Part shown: in pieces, positions 48,283-49,291 of the stretch
How positions within the stretch are numbered: position 1 is the first letter of the stretch
Layout: each line of letters opens with the position of its first letter
NCBI GenBank assembly: GCA_001735895.1
Contig: DS021201.1
Location: 110,565 to 159,855 of the forward strand
Length of the DNA: 49,291 bases
DNA from: Olavius algarvensis Gamma 3 endosymbiont
Lineage (GTDB): Bacteria; Pseudomonadota; Gammaproteobacteria; GCA-001735895
Direction of reading: 5' to 3'
Made by a program: the position numbers and the translations under genes
The notes under the pieces: model-generated
Told to the model about the DNA's origin: nothing
Seen by the model: only the letters and a program-made list of their open reading frames with translations
The model's database searches: none

Positions 48283-48507
48283 CTAGTTGCAGCCGCAACC
48301 ACCACCCGTTGCTATGCCGGCACCGCGCGCGCCTTCACGCGAATCATATACGTGGTGAAGATAACTCGACGATATCGGATCGCGATTGAAATTCATCACG
48401 GGAGCCGCCAGATTGGCGCGCTCGTAGGGTTTGACCCAGGGCTCGATGGCGCATCCGGCGAGCAGCACGGGTCCGATTAGTAGCGGGATCAACAATAATT
48501 GCCGCAC
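48283..48507 (-). CDS. DUF4266 domain-containing lipoprotein (GTG start)
   Basis: VRQLLLIPLLIGPVLLAGCAIEPWVKPYERANLAAPVMNF...YDSREGARGAGIATGGGCGCN; lipobox LAGC. Start placed just after the tlpA-like stop. Confidence 0.87.
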   Translation of the reverse strand: MRQLLLIPLLIGPVLLAGCAIEPWVKPYERANLAAPVMNFNRDPISSSYLHHVYDSREGARGAGIATGGGCGCN

Positions 48508-48511
48508 GTCG

Positions 48512-49024
48512 TTACTCCCGCACCAGCTTTTTAACCATTTTACGGTATTTTTTCTCATCCCCCGGTTTATAGCCCTTGTGAAGGAATCGCATATTTCCAT
48601 CTCGGTCCACCACTACCGTGGTAGGCATCGCGATCACTTTATACAGTTTGCTGACTCGATTCTTGCTGTCCAGCAGCACCGGAAAATCGACCGGAAAGTC
48701 GTTCAGGAAACCGCGCGCATTATCGGCCTGTTCCTCGACGTTTACCCCCAGCACGGTAAAACCCAGGGGTTGATATTTTTTGTGCAAGGCATTCAACAAC
48801 GGCATCTCTTCGCGGCAGGGGCCGCACCAGGACGCCCAGAAATTGATCAAAACGACATTACCGGCCATTTCACTAAGCTTCATATTCTTCCCGCCGAGTG
48901 ATTTCAGAGTAAAATTTGACGCCGGTCCAGCACCCGCGGCCGCGCCGGCCGGGCCGACAATCCCAAAGGACAGCGAACCCAACAGGATCAGGCACAATCC
49001 GATTTTCGATATTTTGCTCTTCAT
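48512..49024 (-). CDS. TlpA-like thioredoxin family protein
   Basis: NFWASWCGPCREEMPLLNALHKKY; AMPTTVVVDRDGNMRFLHKGYKPGDE; signal peptide. Confidence 0.95.
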   Translation of the reverse strand: MKSKISKIGLCLILLGSLSFGIVGPAGAAAGAGPASNFTLKSLGGKNMKLSEMAGNVVLINFWASWCGPCREEMPLLNALHKKYQPLGFTVLGVNVEEQADNARGFLNDFPVDFPVLLDSKNRVSKLYKVIAMPTTVVVDRDGNMRFLHKGYKPGDEKKYRKMVKKLVRE

Positions 49025-49034
49025 AATCTTTCTC

Positions 49035-49291
49035 CTAAAAAAACAGGTTCAATGACGCGGTGAGCTCCAGATTATTGGTGGATTCATCTTCGCCAAAAAC
49101 ATCCTGTTCGAAAATTAAATCCCGCATTTCGATATCCAGACTAAAGCCGTCTGCAAACAAAGTACGGTATCCGACGCCATAACCGATAGTAAATCGATCG
49201 TCGCCCGCAAAGGTCGTGGTGCCAACGCCGGCGGATAAATAAAACACTGTATTAAATGTAGTCGAATCGGTGACAAATGCCTCCCCCGGAA
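49035..49291 (-). CDS. Outer membrane beta-barrel domain protein, C-terminal part (runs past the window)
   Basis: Open frame to the edge: PGEAFVTDSTTFNTVFYLSAGVGTTTFAGDDRFTIGYGVGYRTLFADGFSLDIEMRDLIFEQDVFGEDESTNNLELTASLNLFF*. Confidence 0.8.
   Translation of the reverse strand, partial: PGEAFVTDSTTFNTVFYLSAGVGTTTFAGDDRFTIGYGVGYRTLFADGFSLDIEMRDLIFEQDVFGEDESTNNLELTASLNLFF

Noticed and set aside
1-49291. CRISPR arrays, rRNA or complete tRNA genes
   Set aside because: No regularly spaced repeats and no rRNA or full tRNA cloverleaf recognised by reading; tRNAscan/CRISPR tools were not run.

Overview
The window appears to come from a proteobacterial (probably gammaproteobacterial) chromosome and is mostly dense housekeeping gene content. 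It includes mscS-nagZ-ispF, a methylthioinosine phosphorylase next to hpt, dapC-dapD-arsC-like-dapE-gluQRS, and a complete ccmABCDEFGHI cytochrome c maturation operon. Two MttB-family (trimethylamine methyltransferase superfamily, no in-frame TAG) plus FAD oxidoreductase modules lie near the two ends (1-1917 and 38516-44694), which suggests quaternary or methylated amine catabolism. An accessory island (about 18.2-23.0 kb) contains a DUF2867 cassette-like gene with a truncated relative, a BrnT/BrnA toxin-antitoxin pair whose antitoxin is cut off by an IS3-family element, a DDE-defective IS3 transposase, and a left-truncated IS66. The most interesting unexplained signal is a pair of long nested hairpins (37852-38069) between ccmA and a small coiled-coil ORF. 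Other signals are perfect or near-perfect FNR/Anr-like palindromes, a perfect 26-bp palindrome, a frameshifted hydrolase, an acyltransferase-hydrolase fusion, and a DUF3570/DUF4266/TlpA/outer-membrane barrel cluster at the right edge. All calls come from reading the sequence and supplied translations; no database search was run.
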